Below, piece after piece: positions 1 through 11,345 of a stretch of 64,000 bases of DNA; position 1 is the stretch's first letter; every line of letters starts with the position of its first letter. The notes beneath the pieces were generated by a model. That model saw only the letters and a list, made by a program, of their open reading frames with translations, did not search any database and was not told the origin of the DNA. Both the position numbers and the translations under genes were made by a program. Origin of the DNA: Cycas panzhihuaensis (lineage: Eukaryota; Cycadophyta); NCBI GenBank assembly GCA_023213395.1, contig CM041465.1, positions 139,259,741 through 139,323,740 of the forward strand, given 5' to 3'.

Positions 1-1680
1 CTTAAGCTCCTTTTGTTTGTGTGACCTTCGTGATGACTGGCCATGATTGTGACACATTATAACAGGCTCTTCTTCATGCAACCTCCTCGAGTGTTATTAT
101 GACCTATGCCATTTTCATCTATGTGAATGCATTGAGAGGATCTCTCCATAGTAGAAGGAAGTTTGTAACCTTATGTGATGAGCCACTTGAGTTACCGTAT
201 AAAGAACTTATGCCCAACTTTGTTTATATAGTTGTGGGATCCCTATATGATATAATGCTAGCAAGAAACTTATAGTTGTAAGAGTCTTAATCTCACCTAC
301 ATAGAGAATATAGATGTAGCTATGAAAGAAAATATGTAATCAAAGTTGATTGCTCAATAGATAGCCTTTGAATCCATCAAGCAACTAAGGAGATCGATCT
401 ATAGATTTTCCCAAGAAATTTTATGAATCCATTTAGTTTTTTTTATAGATTTCATTCATGCACAATTGATAAATCCATATGAAAAGAGGTAAAATTCAAC
501 TTTGCATAAAAAAAAATTACAAAGATAATATAAAATTTAATTAGATTGAGATTTTTGTTAAAGTTCATGAAGTACCTTTTGGATAAGTAGATAGTCATAT
601 ATAGCCTAAACATGACTAGGTATAACCTGAAGTATGACCAGATCATTGTTTGGTAGCCCAAGTAAGATTAAATCATAAAGTTACAACCTAAAGTATGACT
701 AAGTCATAAAACTATAACGTCATAATTCAGTTCCTAATTCATAAGGAATAAGTTGAGTTATTTTGCTCATAACTTTGCAACCAAATGTCTATTTTCTAAC
801 TTTATAAGTCCCTTTCTTTCATCTTATTATATATTTTTAAAGCACTTTTTTATTAATTACAAGCTTTAAATATATTTTTAAAGGGGATTTTGTAGTTATA
901 AGATTATTATAATGGATTTTTAATCCTTTAAGAGTCATATTTTACTCATTTTTAAAGCTAATTATGTGTGGTTCTTTGTTGTTACATTTGCTTCTATTAT
1001 TTGAGATAGGATTATCTTTTACTTTTCAATAGTGGCTTCTTCCTTATTGAGCACTCTACACCCTTTCATTTATAATTTTATTATTTATTTATTATCTTTT
1101 TAATTAAGTCTCCTACTTTAAAATTATTAAAATTTTAGATTCTTGATTTTTAAAAGGAATTTGAACTTGAAACATTAAACAATATAATCTTCAAATTAAA
1201 TTGCATAAACTACCAATCCTATAAGGGGAATGATTAGGACCCTTGAAGTAATTACACTCATATATGTGAGTTACATTCACCTAGATAAGCAAGCTAAGGG
1301 GTAACTTGTTATAAGGTATATTGAGTAACGAATTGAGGTATAAACCCTTTCTTTAGTGTTCAAAGACCAATCTAAACCTAAACTAAGTGAGTGCCTTAAT
1401 TTTAATCCTTTGCTAGATCTATTGTTTGATATAAATTTGGTACAGGTGGATGCATAGTGTTAGGAAGATAACTGGGCCTTCTATATTCATATACCAAGGT
1501 ATATCAAATTTAACTTGCTTACATACCAATATAATAGAGTGATTGAATTACCATCTATGGATAACTTCCACTACACAAAGTATCAACTTAGGGATTTCTT
1601 GGAGATATTAAAATTTAATATTCTTGCTTAGTAGCCCATTAGGGAAATAGTTCATAATAGTAGCATAAATGTTAATTTTA
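1..1680. other. AT-rich sequence with no recognised gene
   Basis: Stops occur in all frames and I recognise no protein family. It lies upstream of copia H and should contain that element's leader and 5' LTR if they survive, but I could not match any part of it to the putative 3' LTR at 5131. A weak primer-site-like TTTGGTAC occurs near 1436. Confidence 0.4.
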
Positions 1681-2360
1681 AATATTATTAAATTATTAGG
1701 GAGTAATATTTTTTTTGTTTAGAAGAAACAAGTCAAATATCTTTCAATCATAAATGAATTTGGGCCTTATGTATCTAAAGACATAGCCAAACTTACTCCC
1801 ACATCTAACCTAACAAACCTAAATAATGTGATCCCTCTAGACCCTATTTCTCTTATTATCTTTAGAGCTAAAGATAATATAGATATATCCTTCCTTCACT
1901 TAGCTATGGAGGATAATGTAGATTAAAACATTAAGATAATAAACACTTCTCATGAAGCTTGGGACATTATATATTCCTTTTATGAGTAGAAAGATAACTC
2001 CAAATTTATTATGCTAAAGTTAAGTTTATATACCATACCCTTTGCTAACTCCATTACCTCATATATGATTAAAATTAAGTCCATTAGGAACCAACTTACA
2101 CTCTTAGAGCTTCTCCTTCCAATCATAACCTTGTTTCTAATGTTGTAAATATTCTTTCTACCTTCCACATTCGTAGCTAAAAATTAAGGGAGGAATCAGT
2201 CTCAATAAGAGCCACTTACCCAATAATTTAGTTCTATTAATTTGAACTAACAACTATAATAAACTTGAAATTAGTCAAGAAGATCAAATGTTACCTACCT
2301 TTGATGTGGCAAATTTGGGCATGTTATCATTGAGTGCAAAAACAGTAATCTAATCTGCAA
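1681..2360 (+). pseudogene. gag: Copia H gag remnant
   Basis: Would form the capsid and nucleocapsid of the virus-like particle. The segment around 1700 reads FFV*KKQVKY, matching the copia capsid N-terminus where a Trp is usual before KxQV. Later text (HEAWDIIYSFYE) matches the central UBN2-type capsid region. A zinc-knuckle-like stretch, CGKFGHVIIEC, lies near 2310-2345; its first Cys is out of frame because of an indel. Several frameshifts and stops make it non-functional. Copia assignment is firm because integrase precedes the RT remnant downstream. Confidence 0.65.
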
Positions 2361-2539
2361 CCCTTATAGAATAATCCTAGAAAAAAAGAAGGCCAAAATC
2401 TATAATGGAATAGAAGCTATGGTCAGGAAAATATATAATAACAAAACTAAAATGAACCTAAGAACTAGTATTACGGCAATAGTAAAGAGGCTACAAAGAC
2501 AATACGTAGGTTGATTCCTAAAACTTATTCTTTACTGCT

Positions 2540-2943
2540 CTATTCTCTCATTATTCAGATAACTCCTAGTTGATAGATTCTACTGCTACTCATTATATGA
2601 TAAGCACTCAATAATTTTTGAAAGACACCAAATCTATTTAGACATAAACAATAGTATTTAGTGATGATATTACATATGATGTGGCTAAGATTGGAAAAGT
2701 TCCTAAAGCTTTAAAAAATTTAGATATCGGTCGTCATATTAGTAATGTCCTTTATGCTTCTAGTATGAAATATAACTTACTCTCTATTAGTCAGATTGAT
2801 AAGAAAAACTTTAGTATACTCTTTATCTAGAGAATCTACACTATTTCAGACTACCCAATTAGACAAGTAATTTCTACAAGACATGAAGATAATGGTCTTT
2901 ACAAGCTTGATGGTACCTTTTTTTCCTCTATATAGAATTATAA
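2540..2943 (+). pseudogene. pol: Copia H protease / pre-integrase remnant
   Basis: The aspartic protease would cut Gag-Pol. IDSTATHYM near 2575 corresponds to the usual copia D-S-G/A-A-x-H-H-M active site, with T in the third position. It is followed by NVLYASSMKYNLLSIS, the conserved copia segment before the integrase zinc domain, and by EDNGLYKLDG near 2885-2915. The frame is interrupted by stops and then by the solo LTR at 2949. Confidence 0.65.
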
Positions 2944-2948
2944 CTTAT

Positions 2949-3422
2949 TGTAGGAGTAGATGCTGGACCAAACTACTCTAATACCAAATGTAGGAGTAGA
3001 TGTAGGCCCAAATGGCTATAATACAAAATTTAGGATTATAATGATAGAGAACAAGGTAGAGCATAAACACATAATCAATACATTGTTGCATAAATAGAAA
3101 ATCCTTTGTATTCAATCCATTATTTGAGAGAGAGCATTACAAATATCCAAAAGTAGGCAGTGTCTAAATACACCAAGGTTGTACACCCCTTCAAATATAT
3201 AGTTTGGGGAAGGAGGGAAACTCCTCAACCCCTAAAATTCAAATAATAATAAAATATTACAAACTTAACTCAAATGAACTTAACTAAAATTAAATCAAAT
3301 CAACTTAACCTTACCTTATACGTACCTTCATATGTGAGCACCCATATATATAAATTGATAAGAGTGGGATGTGCACTCCTGGTTGAGAGGTGGGAGTGGG
3401 GTGATGATCATTATCCCCAACA
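2949..3422 (-). repeat. Solo LTR with perfect 5-bp TSD
   Basis: The 474-bp segment runs TG...CA on the + strand and is flanked by CTTAT at 2944-2948 and again at 3423-3427. Removing it rejoins copia H. On the minus strand it starts TGTTGGGGATAATGATC. Its minus-strand 3' end is a tandem duplication of about 40 bp (+ strand units starting 2949 and 2989), both starting TGTAGGAGTAGATG. The unit at 2949 holds, on the minus strand, TTTGGTATTAGAGT, which resembles the initiator-Met tRNA primer site. A duplication that includes the primer site is unusual for a solo LTR. A TRIM-like short element is an alternative. Confidence 0.8.
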
Positions 3423-3427
3423 CTTAT

Positions 3428-4260
3428 GTGCCACTATATAGTCTACTCGTGTAGATAAAGGAAAGTAAATTGTTATAAACAACCCATTTATTGAAATATA
3501 GGATGAATCTTCTCATAGTAAGGACCAAACTACTAAAAGGTATACCAAGGATTAGTTATAACATCAATGCCTTAGTCATATAAATATATGGAGTCTTAAT
3601 CTCATGTTTAGACTTCAGATGATACATGGGTTACCTTAAATCAAATAGAATAAATATTTTTGTGAAGCTTGCATAGTAGGTAAGTAACACAAGGAACTAT
3701 TTTAATCCAAGCAAGCTTGGCATTCAACTGAACCATTAAGCTTAGTTCACTTAAACATTTATGGACCTATGTCTAAGCCTTTACTTAATGGAAATTTATA
3801 CTTTATCACGTTTACTAATGATTATTCTTGAAAAGTTTGGATTTGTTTTCTAAAGAACAAGTTTGACCCTTTGACAAATTCAAGGAATTCAAAGTTGAAG
3901 TTAAAAATAAGTTTAGTACGATAATTAAAATATTATGTATAGATAATAGAGGTGAGTATAGATTAAATCAATTCACTAAATTTTATAAAGAACATGGCAT
4001 TAAATGTTAATTCTTAGCCCCTTGTACTCTTTAGTAAAATAATATTATTGAATATATAAATCATACATTGGTAAATAAGATAAAACCAATGGTAAAAGTT
4101 ACAAATATTGATGACTCATTTTAGGATAAAGTTATTTCTACTACTACATATCTTACACATATGACCTTGATTCAATTGCCAGAAACATGACACTTAAGAA
4201 GGCTTGATTAGGACAAAAACCTATAGTCTCATAATGTAGAACATTTAGATGTACGACCTA
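3428..4260 (+). pseudogene. pol: Copia H integrase remnant
   Basis: Integrase would insert the cDNA. A zinc-binding region can be read: HQCLSHINIW near 3570, then CEACIVGK near 3660-3683. Core text includes LVHLNIYGPMSKPLLNG (about 3750-3790) and CIDNRGEYRLNQF (about 3940-3965), where copia normally has DNGGE. The last catalytic region is weak (NNIIEYINHTL, near 4040). Several stops are scattered through it. A short (TA)n run follows at about 4259-4282. Confidence 0.7.
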
Positions 4261-4659
4261 TATATATATATATATATATATATCATAAAAGAAAATAAAA
4301 GGAAACTTATTGATAAAATCTTGAAGTGCATCTTCATAGCCTATGTATTTAATTATAAAGCTTACAATGTGTATGACCTTGTTGGAAGATAAACATACTC
4401 ATCTAGGGATATTATATTTATAGAAGATAATAAGGAGTTGGATCAATCTTAGATATAGTTTTTTATAGATATTGATGTTGAAGTTTCAGAAGCTCCTCAT
4501 GCACCAATTATAGACCCTTTTGCATCTTCAACTTCATATACTCTAAGTTCATCATCTTCTCCTCCTACATCTTCATCTACTTCTATAGCAACATCTATAT
4601 TTCCACCTCTATCTCCAGAAGAATTTCATGTAGAAGTCTCAAAGAAACTTCCTAATTGG

Positions 4660-5130
4660 TACTTATAAGTTATGGAAGATGTATTATCACATCCCACAAC
4701 ATTAAAAAGGTAACCAAAGTATAAGAATACTATAAACTTTACTTTAATAACACAAGCTCTTAATGCTCCTAAGCCTTCTATCTTTGAGGAGGTAGTCAAA
4801 GACCAAGTATGGTAGGATACTTTGGATGAAGAGATGAATTCCTTTCCAAAAGATGATACTTAGGGGCTCACTAAATTACCTTTGGGAAAGATACCAATTG
4901 ATTATCATTAGTTTTACAAAATAAAGATGTCAATTATAACAATAAAGTGCATCAAGGTCCATCATCGTTTCATTTATAAATATGTGCAAGATAGAGAAAT
5001 TGATCTTGTATACCTATCAACTAAATACCAAGTTGTAGATATCTTCACTAAAATACTTGTTATACCAAAGTTTGAAAGGTTTCGACATGACCTCGACATC
5101 AAGATTAATAAAGTTGGCATTAAGGAATGA
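4660..5130 (+). pseudogene. pol: Copia H RT start joined to RNase H end by deletion
   Basis: The sequence runs from the beginning of the copia RT (EEVVKDQVW*DTLDEEMNSF, then FYKIK near 4913-4927) straight into the C-terminal part of RNase H (KCIKVHHRFIYKYV, then QVVDIFTKILVIPKFERF). Everything between, including the YVDD polymerase site and the RNase H active centre, is absent. The last 67 codons, 4927-5130, are open and end in TGA. Compared with a normal copia, several hundred codons are missing, so this is an internal deletion and not point decay. Confidence 0.75.
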
Positions 5131-5640
5131 TGTTAAAATATAACGACTCCTTCATATACTCTTGTGTAAACTTAGTCATTTTACTTAGATAAAGTATAAA
5201 TATATTTAAGTTATGACTTAATATTGTATTTCCTAATTGAGGATCACCACCTCACTTTAGCCTTATAACTATCTAATTAGGTGTATGTAATATGAGATCT
5301 AATGAAGTGTGAGCATGTGAGGTCTAATTCATATCTACTATTTATAGGGTGATATATATTAAGCCCTCTATAAATTAAAGCCATATATACACTCATCAAG
5401 TTCTTATAAAAGGAGACAAGCTTACATATTTAGTGAGAGTCAAAACTCTACCAACCTTCTATATTAGTCATTAACCAATTTGATTTATTATTATTTTGAG
5501 TTATAGCCAATTTATAATCCTCTACATATTCTATTCATTTGAGTGTGTTCATAATATATTTAATGAGTTTATGTTTATTGGATATAAGAGAATAAAAATT
5601 CTATCATGTGTTTTCTAGTAATTAAATTAATTCTAATTAT
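5131..5640 (+). repeat. Putative 3' LTR of copia H
   Basis: It starts TGTTAAAATATAACGAC directly after the RNase H stop and a purine-rich stretch. It includes a TATA-like TTATAAAAGG near 5403. No matching 5' copy was found, so the right boundary is only an estimate and the LTR call rests on position and start. Confidence 0.45.
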
Positions 5641-6435
5641 GTTAGCTTATGCGTAAAACTCTAGCCATAGCACAAGTATTATAATTATCCTAAATCTTCG
5701 AGGTTTATCATATGTTTGATATATTTTTATATTGACTATATATATGTTTTACCATTATATATATAATTATTATATATGAGTATGAAAGCAAGGCTTCAAA
5801 TACATGCTTGATCATCTTGTTGAAGATAATGATGTGGTAGGTAGGTCATTATTTCCTCTATTACATGATGAATTGATCATGATTGATAAAGAGGATTTTG
5901 TAGCTTGAGTTGATATAGCAAATGGATTAACTCATTTTGAGGATATTAGCATTTTTGGGGCTTAGTATAAAGCTTGTTGATTGAGACAACCCTTACTTTA
6001 TAAGGAAATTTTGCTAATAGTATAAGAGTGCAATAAAAGTTTACAAGTTCACTGAAGTTTCTTGGATACATCATGACATCAATAAGTTGAGAGTTGATTA
6101 TTTTTTATTGTATATGATTATCTAGCATATTTTTTATATAGAAGAATTTTCATATTGCAGAAGGAAAGACTATTGATATTGCTACTAATTAATTGATAGG
6201 ATCTCATAAGTGCCTATTGCATAGAGGGTTTGATATACATTTATTATTAGCTACAAATTAGTTTTTTACTATTTGGCCAACCATGAGAAGGATGTAACAT
6301 CTCTATTGAGAATATTGAGCCTTGTTTATGACTATAGTAGTGGTATTTTGGCATTGGACAATGTGTTAGGTAAATTGGTTACCTATTTAAAGAAAATTAG
6401 TAAGTTGTTAAAATGATTTAATGTTATTAAACATC
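5641..6435. other. Unrecognised sequence, left flank of element A
   Basis: This is the DNA into which copia A inserted; its other side resumes at 26758. Between about 5795 and 6060 a + strand reading is fairly free of stops (for example DNDVVGRSLFPLLHDELIM), suggesting a decayed coding sequence of unknown family. I cannot assign it. Confidence 0.3.
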
Positions 6436-6440
6436 AATAC

Positions 6441-6746
6441 TAATGGATGTTAATGCATCAAGGTCATTAGATTAATTATATGAAGGTGACTTTAGGCTAA
6501 TTAAGTCACATAGTTAAATGTAATTTCATTTACATTTAAGTGTAATTTTGGGATCATGTTATTAGGTGGAAAACTCCTTTTAAAACCCTAATGTACATCC
6601 TATGATATATAAAACTGAATGTAAAAGGGAGAGTCATAATTCTCACCTCTCATTTTTGCTCTCAATCTTATTTTCTTCATTTTGATCTTATTATATGCTA
6701 TTGCTTTAGTGTAGTGGAGTGTGGCAACTAAATCCTTTACCCATCA
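6441..6746 (+). repeat. 5' LTR of copia A
   Basis: 306 bp, aligned end to end with 26447-26752. The first dinucleotide is TA where the other copy has TG, and it ends CCCATCA. A TATA-like GATATATAAAAC lies at about 6604-6615. Confidence 0.92.
6604..6615 (+). promoter_or_regulatory. TATA-like box in 5' LTR of A
   Basis: GATATATAAAAC lies in the middle of the LTR, where the U3/R boundary is expected. The 3' LTR has the matching ATATATAAGATT near 26609. It is inferred to be the former Pol II promoter. Confidence 0.5.
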
Positions 6747-6747
6747 A

Positions 6748-6760
6748 CTGATATCATAGT
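6748..6760 (+). promoter_or_regulatory. Primer-binding site of copia A
   Basis: CTGATATCATAGT lies one base after the LTR end. It matches, with changes, the TTGGTATCAGAGC initiator-Met tRNA site usual in plant copia elements. Confidence 0.65.
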
Positions 6761-6762
6761 CA

Positions 6763-8330
6763 TTATTAACCACATTTTCTCACTAAGCTTACACGATACT
6801 ATTAATGCCTCTCACTCATAATTCATGTGAGATTGAGAGCTTATTTGAGAACTTTATTTTGTATTAAAGACCTTAAAATTATATTATTTTATATTTTATT
6901 GCATTTGATATATGTGTAAAATTTTAGAGGTGAAAAGATTGATTTTTGAAGTCATTTGGTTACCGAAACAGTCTCAAAAGCATTGAAGGTCTAAAATTTT
7001 ATGAAAAATTTGACCATCTTAGATTTTAATAAAATTTTATGTGTAGGGTCACCTTGCCAAGAGGATTATTTTTGTCTTCTATAGGATCTTTAGATTCACC
7101 CTATAACAGCTAGTTTTAACTAAAATAAAAGGTTAAAATTTGTAGATGAGTAACTTAGAGCACTTTCCTTACTGAAACCCTTTAAATATAAGCTAAGAAT
7201 CTGAAATATTTTTTAAGGGATTTAATAGATTTATGTATTTGGAGTATTTTGAAATAAATCTCATCAAATTTTATTTACTGGTTAATGAGATCTTTGCAAT
7301 TTTCTGATGAATACTGAATCTACCTACTCAACCCAAAGAAAAATATTCTGAAAGCATTTTGTATTATTTTTTGGCCATTTTTAGAGATGATGTAGAAGAA
7401 AATTTTGATGTACATATCAAGATGAAGCTTTTGACATATTGAAGTTTAGATTCTGAGGTAGTGGATTTGCTAAGATTCTACATTTGTGTTTTTTTCGAGT
7501 AAAAAAAAATTTATGCCTTTTTAGAAAACTGACTTCACTATCTTATTAAAAACAACATTCTGAATACTTTTTTCTTTTGTCATAAATTTAAATTCTATCA
7601 TTTAGGCCTTCATATTAGGAATTTTTAGAAAATTTTACTTATTTATTATTATTTATAATTTTTATAAAAAAAATTTATAAAATAGGGCAAAATAACATAC
7701 ATCTAGATTTAGAAAAATATGTATTTTAGTGGCAAGTTGATCAATTTTTTGACCCTTTATGACTGTTGTATTGAAATTTCTAAAAATATATTTGGAAACA
7801 TTATACTAAAGAAAGGGAAACCTTGGATCAAAAGTAACATATGGTTTCCCTACTAAATTTAGCATGCTTTTTCTATTTTCACATATAGAATAAAGCAAAA
7901 CATAAAGCAACAATAATAATAAAACAAACATGGAAGGTAAGTAAGTACATTTAACATCTTTCTATTTTAATTTTTAATTCAAATTATTTAGAAATAACTT
8001 GCATTATTTCCTAAAGGGAATCTCATCTATATGACTTCTACCACAAGTTCTTAACTTGTGTGCACACTCAAATTAGTTGAAATAGACCACAATTGGCTAA
8101 AGTTTGGGTCCTAAGGGAGGTATGAGTTTTATACTAGGTTTAGTCTTAACTAGAATAGTGGTAGAGGGGAAGGATAGCCATACATATGGCCTCCAATTAG
8201 GGATAATTTTGATAGACATGCAAAAAAATTAAAAACTTTAATCAAGATTAAAATATACTTGGTCTAATATCTTTCATAGCCATGAGATATACATATACCG
8301 TTCAACTCTTCGAAGGATGTATATAGTTGC
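6763..8330 (+). other. Untranslated leader of copia A
   Basis: This is about 1.6 kb of AT-rich DNA between primer site and gag, with no coding signal. Its last 250 bp (about 8080-8330) are homologous to the reverse complement of about 15800-16130, the corresponding leader part of element B. A long leader is therefore a family property and not a separate insertion. Confidence 0.6.
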
Positions 8331-8337
8331 TTATTAG

Positions 8338-9240
8338 TGAACTAGTCATGACTAAGAGTACTTGGGCTCCACTGTGACTTAGATTTTATCACCTATAACT
8401 TCAACAGATCTTATAACTAAATTATAATGGGAAATTGATGATGAGAAGATTTGTGTAGGTATTCTATTGGTGACTAATCAATCCTTACATAATCTAATTG
8501 ATGAAGAACAATATGATACAGCCTAGAAAATCCTTGAGGTTCTTAAAAAGAATTTCAATGCAAAGTTTGACCTTGAATTTGTTCATCTAGTCTTAAAGAT
8601 AAATAAGATGAAGATGTAGAAGGGACATGCACATGAAACAATCAACCTCCTTTAGCCAATCAAATAAGCAATAGACAAAGATTTTAAGACCTAATGTATA
8701 ACATAGGCATTTCTCATACAATATTGTCTACATGTACCTAATCATAAGAACTTGCTTGGGAGTCTTTAATCAAGTGGAATGTTGAAGACACTAAACTCCA
8801 AAGCTCTTATAGATAAGTTTATAGAATTTGATAAAACCTTTAATGCTAATTTAGATACAACTTTTGATGTGGAAGAAGATGTATGCTTTTCAAAGAATCA
8901 AGGTCCCTCCCATGGTAAAGGATATAACCAAGCAAAAGGCATAGGATGAGGTAGAGGAAATCAGCTATACTAAAACCCTCAACAATAGTATCCTAAACAG
9001 TCTCAAGGCTAACCACCACCTTTTAATACAAGACAATTAGGCCAAACTATTACTTCAAGAACTAGAAACCATATTATCATGTACGAAAGGTGTAATAAGA
9101 AAGGACACCTTGTAAAGGATTATTATATACCTACATACAAGTTGCTTAAGTTTTAATAGAAATATAAGGCTCACAATATTTATGAAACATATAAAGAATA
9201 GTCTAGTGGCATAGGTTTTACTCAATCACACATTTAAAGA
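8338..9240 (+). pseudogene. gag: Copia A gag remnant
   Basis: Structural protein of the particle. It aligns throughout with the gag of element B (minus strand, 15019-14600), for example AIDKDFKT and KFIEFDKTFNANLDT. After a Gly/Gln-rich stretch there is a zinc-knuckle region, CNKKGHLVKDYY (about 9090-9122), in which the first and last Cys are lost. Stops include several at positions where B reads Gln or Trp (for example IT*AF against B ITWTF). Not functional. Confidence 0.8.
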
Positions 9241-9329
9241 TTTGAGGGAAGAACCATTGATTAAACTAAGAGGTATTTTAAAGCTCATTATGGCTATGCC
9301 TCTTGTGATCTTGAATCACCAATATAAAC

Positions 9330-10120
9330 CCCTCTTGGAGTTGCAAATAGCATAACTTCAAACATCTCCTCATGGATCATGGATATAGTAACAACATAGT
9401 ATATGACCTGCAATTGGGATCTATATCAAACTTTTGATTCTAATGTATATGGTATCATTCACATGGTTGACAAATCTTAATGACTAGTTGAAGGTATTGA
9501 AAATATATACTTAAAACTCTTAGGCTTGAGAGACTTTATATTACTTAATATCCTATACATTCCTAATCTTAAATAAAACCTACTCTCCTTATTCACTCCT
9601 ATCTCTTATGGATTTGATCTTAGTGTTACTATAAATAACCAAATTCTCCAGGTCATTCACCCTCTAATAAATCGAGTGGTCTTCACTAGAAAGCTTACTA
9701 GCAAATTGTTTAAGTTGAATAACTTCCCATCTTCTAAATCCAATTGTGCTCAAAGCCCTTGTGCTGATGAATACCTTACTTTTAATACCATTTTAACACA
9801 CCTTAAACTATCCCTAGAAGCTCTTTGGCATGCTCGCATGGGCCATGTTCATATCAATTAACTTGAAGAACTTTATCATACCCTTCCAAGTCTTTCCAAG
9901 TTCTCCTCCAAGCCCTTGAAATGTGAAGCATATATCATAGCCAAATCTCATAGACAACCCTTTACTGATAGTCAATGGAAATCAATTCATCCTCTTCAAT
10001 TAGTATACTCTAATCTATGTGGACTAATGTCTATTCCATTATTAAAGTAGAAATTATGTTACATATCCTTCATTGGTAATTTTATCAAGAAAGTGTAGGT
10101 GGATTCTCTAATCATGAAAG
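9330..10120 (+). pseudogene. pol: Copia A protease and integrase N-terminal half
   Basis: A protease remnant starts near 9370 (SWIMDIVTT*YMTCN, where copia normally has D-S-G-A-x-x-H-M). NILYIPNLK*NLLSL follows near 9545-9590. The integrase zinc domain follows: LWHARMGHVHIN (about 9822-9860) and LKCEAYIIAKSHRQPF, with the last Cys changed to Tyr. The longest open stretch is 9676-9861. The coding sequence stops at the GAAAG target site (10116-10120) where element B entered, and continues at 23422. Confidence 0.85.
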
Positions 10121-10418
10121 TAAAAGGAGTGGATCTATCCTTCATCTCCATACACTAAACACAAAGGAAAACATGGAAGTAAGGGAGACTTAAGAGAAAA
10201 AGAGTAGCTCTCACAAAATAAGAAGGTAAGAATGAGCCTCCTCCATTGAGATTTTACTTTTATATTGAGAGAGGGAGCATTAGAGTTAGGTAAAATGAAA
10301 TTACACATAATGCACATGAAATTGTATTTCACTTAAGTGATCTAATTTAAAGTTCACTTAAGACCCTTTTCAGGAATGATCAGCAAATATAATGACCTTG
10401 TGACATTAACTTATTTCA
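10121..10418 (-). repeat. 3' LTR of copia B
   Basis: 298 bp, homologous over its length to 23120-23416. Minus-strand start TGAAATAAGTTAATG; minus-strand end CTCCTTTTA, with TA in place of the usual CA. TATA-like CAATATAAAAGT (minus) at 10256-10267. Confidence 0.9.
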
Positions 10419-10900
10419 ATTTCCCCTTAATGGTAGAAGGTCATTTCATCCTATTTTATTCTATCCTATGAGGTCTTCATTTGAGCCTCTTATAAAGCCA
10501 ACTACTATGAAACTTTTGTGGAAAATCCTTATGAGGAAGAAAACCAATAAACTTTTTAATCTACTAGCCAGGCTCATGTAGCTCTTTAAATAAAACCATA
10601 TAGCTAATCAATACAATAAATTTGTAGCTAAAATATATTGAATCTCCATATACCATTTGGTCATCCCCCATATCATTTTGGATTTTCATAAGTTCTGATT
10701 TTCTAAAATAATGCAACCCTTATCCTTTTGTGCCCATAAAGGGTTTTCACAAATGGGATAGAGTAGAGACTTATTGTTATCCTTTTACATCCATAGGGAG
10801 TTTTCATGAATGAGACAGAGTACGATGGTCCTATTATCATCTCCTTCAATCAATTAGAGATGGAGGCCCTAACGCCAAGTTACCTTTGGAACTATTCAAA
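10419..10900 (-). other. Polypurine tract and 3' untranslated part of copia B
   Basis: The minus-strand polypurine tract CCATTAAGGGGAAAT abuts the LTR at 10419-10433, like CCATTAAGGAGGG in element A. The rest lies between the RNase H stop and the tract. Two copies of a CATTYATGAAAACYCC-like motif are visible (10735-10825), matching 26050-26140 in A. Confidence 0.7.
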
Positions 10901-11345
10901 CTTCACCCTCTTCAGTGGTTTGGTGAAGATATAGGCTACTTGATCTACTATGGGACAGTACTCCAATTGAATTATGCCATCATGAACTAGTTCTCTAATC
11001 CTATAGACTTTTGTACTTATATGTTTGGTGCGATCATGAAATATAGAATTTTTAGCCATTTAGATTGTAGATTAATTATCCATATATAAGCTAGTAGAAC
11101 TTGTTTAGATGGCATTTAATATATTCAACAATTTTGTAAGCCATATCACCTCCTTACTTGTCTCAGAAGTAGTAATATATTTAGCTTTAGTAGTTGAGTC
11201 TACAACTATCTTTTATAATTTGGATCTCCATGATATTGGTGTTATTCTAAGAAATGTTATATACTCGGGCATAGATCTTCTTGTGTCTATATCTTTAGAA
11301 AAGTCTAAGTTTGTATATGCATAAAGTTTAAATTCTACATTAGGT
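10900..11345 (-). pseudogene. pol: Copia B RNase H remnant
   Basis: RNase H would remove RNA from the RNA-DNA hybrid. Minus-strand text includes LYAYTNLDFSKDIDTRRSMP, with the first catalytic Asp in the usual copia SDAD-like position, then TTKAKYI, MAKNSIFHDRTKHIS and IFTKPLKRVKFE at the C-terminus. Stops and missense changes are present. It aligns with A 25530-25975. Confidence 0.75.

Larger units (their letters stand above)
1681..5640 (+). mobile_element. Copia H: decayed Ty1/copia retrotransposon
   Basis: Gag, protease, integrase, reverse transcriptase and RNase H fragments follow in the Ty1/copia order on the + strand. All are broken by stops and frameshifts. A solo LTR sits in the pre-integrase region (2949-3422). 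Most of the reverse transcriptase is deleted. A putative 3' LTR starts at 5131, directly after the RNase H stop. The right end and the 5' LTR were not resolved, so the outer limits are estimates. Confidence 0.75.
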
